A DNA stretch of 6,853 nt from Spirochaetia bacterium UBA5550. Lineage in GTDB: Bacteria > Spirochaetota > UBA4802 > UBA5550. The notes under the pieces were generated by a model, which saw only the letters and a list, made by a program, of their open reading frames with translations, ran no database searches and was not told where the DNA came from. A program made the position numbers and the translations under genes. Location of the stretch: assembly GCA_002425885.1 (NCBI GenBank), contig DINC01000024.1:6352-13204 (forward strand), in the 5' to 3' direction. Every line of letters begins with the position of its first letter. The first letter of the stretch is position 1. Shown here piece after piece: positions 6,719 through 6,853 of the stretch.

Positions 6719-6853
6719 ATGGCTGAAAACAGAAGAAAAAACATCCTTCTTGTGGAGGATGAAGTAATCACTTCTATGGCCCAGGCGCAGTTTCTTGCTA
6801 ACAGCGGTTATAATGTACTTCAGGCAAATGATGGAGATACTGCTATATCTATA
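6719..6853 (+). CDS. receiver-domain signalling protein, response regulator or hybrid kinase (3' end outside window)
   Basis: Only 45 codons are inside the window, and the frame is open at the edge. Residues 8-16 (NILLVEDEV) are the first strand and acidic pocket of a CheY-like receiver domain, with E13, D14 and E15 forming the metal-binding cluster. The next 25 residues (ITSMAQAQFLANSGYNVLQANDG) fit helix 1 and strand 2. The phosphorylated aspartate and any output domain lie beyond the window, so a plain response regulator, a hybrid histidine kinase or a receiver-first multidomain protein are all possible. ATG 6719 puts the domain seven residues from the N-terminus. ATGs at 6704 and 6692 are also in frame (a stop at 6656 bounds the frame) and none has a good ribosome binding site; the AGAAG at 6712-6716 is very close to 6719. 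The family call is solid, the start uncertain. Confidence 0.85.
   Translation, partial: MAENRRKNILLVEDEVITSMAQAQFLANSGYNVLQANDGDTAISI

Noticed and set aside
1..6853. A defence island, toxin-antitoxin pair or CRISPR array
   Set aside because: No repeat-spacer pattern, small overlapping gene pair, or known defence domain is present; the lone winged-helix-like gene has no partner.

Overview
The window shows a compact bacterial chromosome segment of moderate-to-low GC, with AT-rich intergenic spacers. It holds three complete protein genes and two that run off the ends. The combination suggests a Gram-negative-type lineage such as Spirochaetota, with Bacteroidota or a delta-proteobacterium-like group as alternatives. 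The clues are a CHASE2-type membrane class III cyclase, a large uncharacterised protein family that I recall from Bacteroidota and spirochaetes, a MutS2, and the start of a receiver-domain protein. This placement is an inference from gene families, not a measurement. No phage, insertion sequence, CRISPR array, tRNA or rRNA is visible.

Layout. Positions 2-1597 (+) hold the C-terminal part of a membrane-bound adenylate cyclase: the end of a CHASE2-like extracytoplasmic sensor interrupted by a long charged helix, three membrane segments, a class IIIb cyclase domain and a short TPR-like tail. A 162-base spacer follows, with a weak terminator-like hairpin and then a GC-rich foldable leader (about 1656-1737). 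Positions 1760-3436 (+) encode a 558-residue protein whose C-terminal 190 residues carry the spaced motifs of the nucleoside phosphorylase/nucleosidase fold. It converges, with a 17-base gap, on mutS2 (3454-5859, -), which is complete from its core and ATPase domains to the Smr domain. A 110-base imperfect palindrome (5909-6018) lies upstream of mutS2. Next come a small orphan gene (6126-6524, +) for a predicted tail-anchored membrane protein, a 194-base AT-rich spacer, and the first 45 codons of a response-regulator-type protein (6719 to the window end, +).

Working together. Nothing shows that these genes form one pathway. The cyclase and the receiver protein are signalling genes, mutS2 is a genome or ribosome maintenance gene, and the 1760 gene is probably an enzyme of nucleoside or nucleotide metabolism. 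Every gene has its own spacer or faces its neighbour, so they look independently transcribed. The most promising lead is the 1760 gene: an unnamed family in which three catalytic landmarks of 5'-methylthioadenosine/S-adenosylhomocysteine nucleosidase can be aligned by eye, attached to a long N-terminal region of unknown role.
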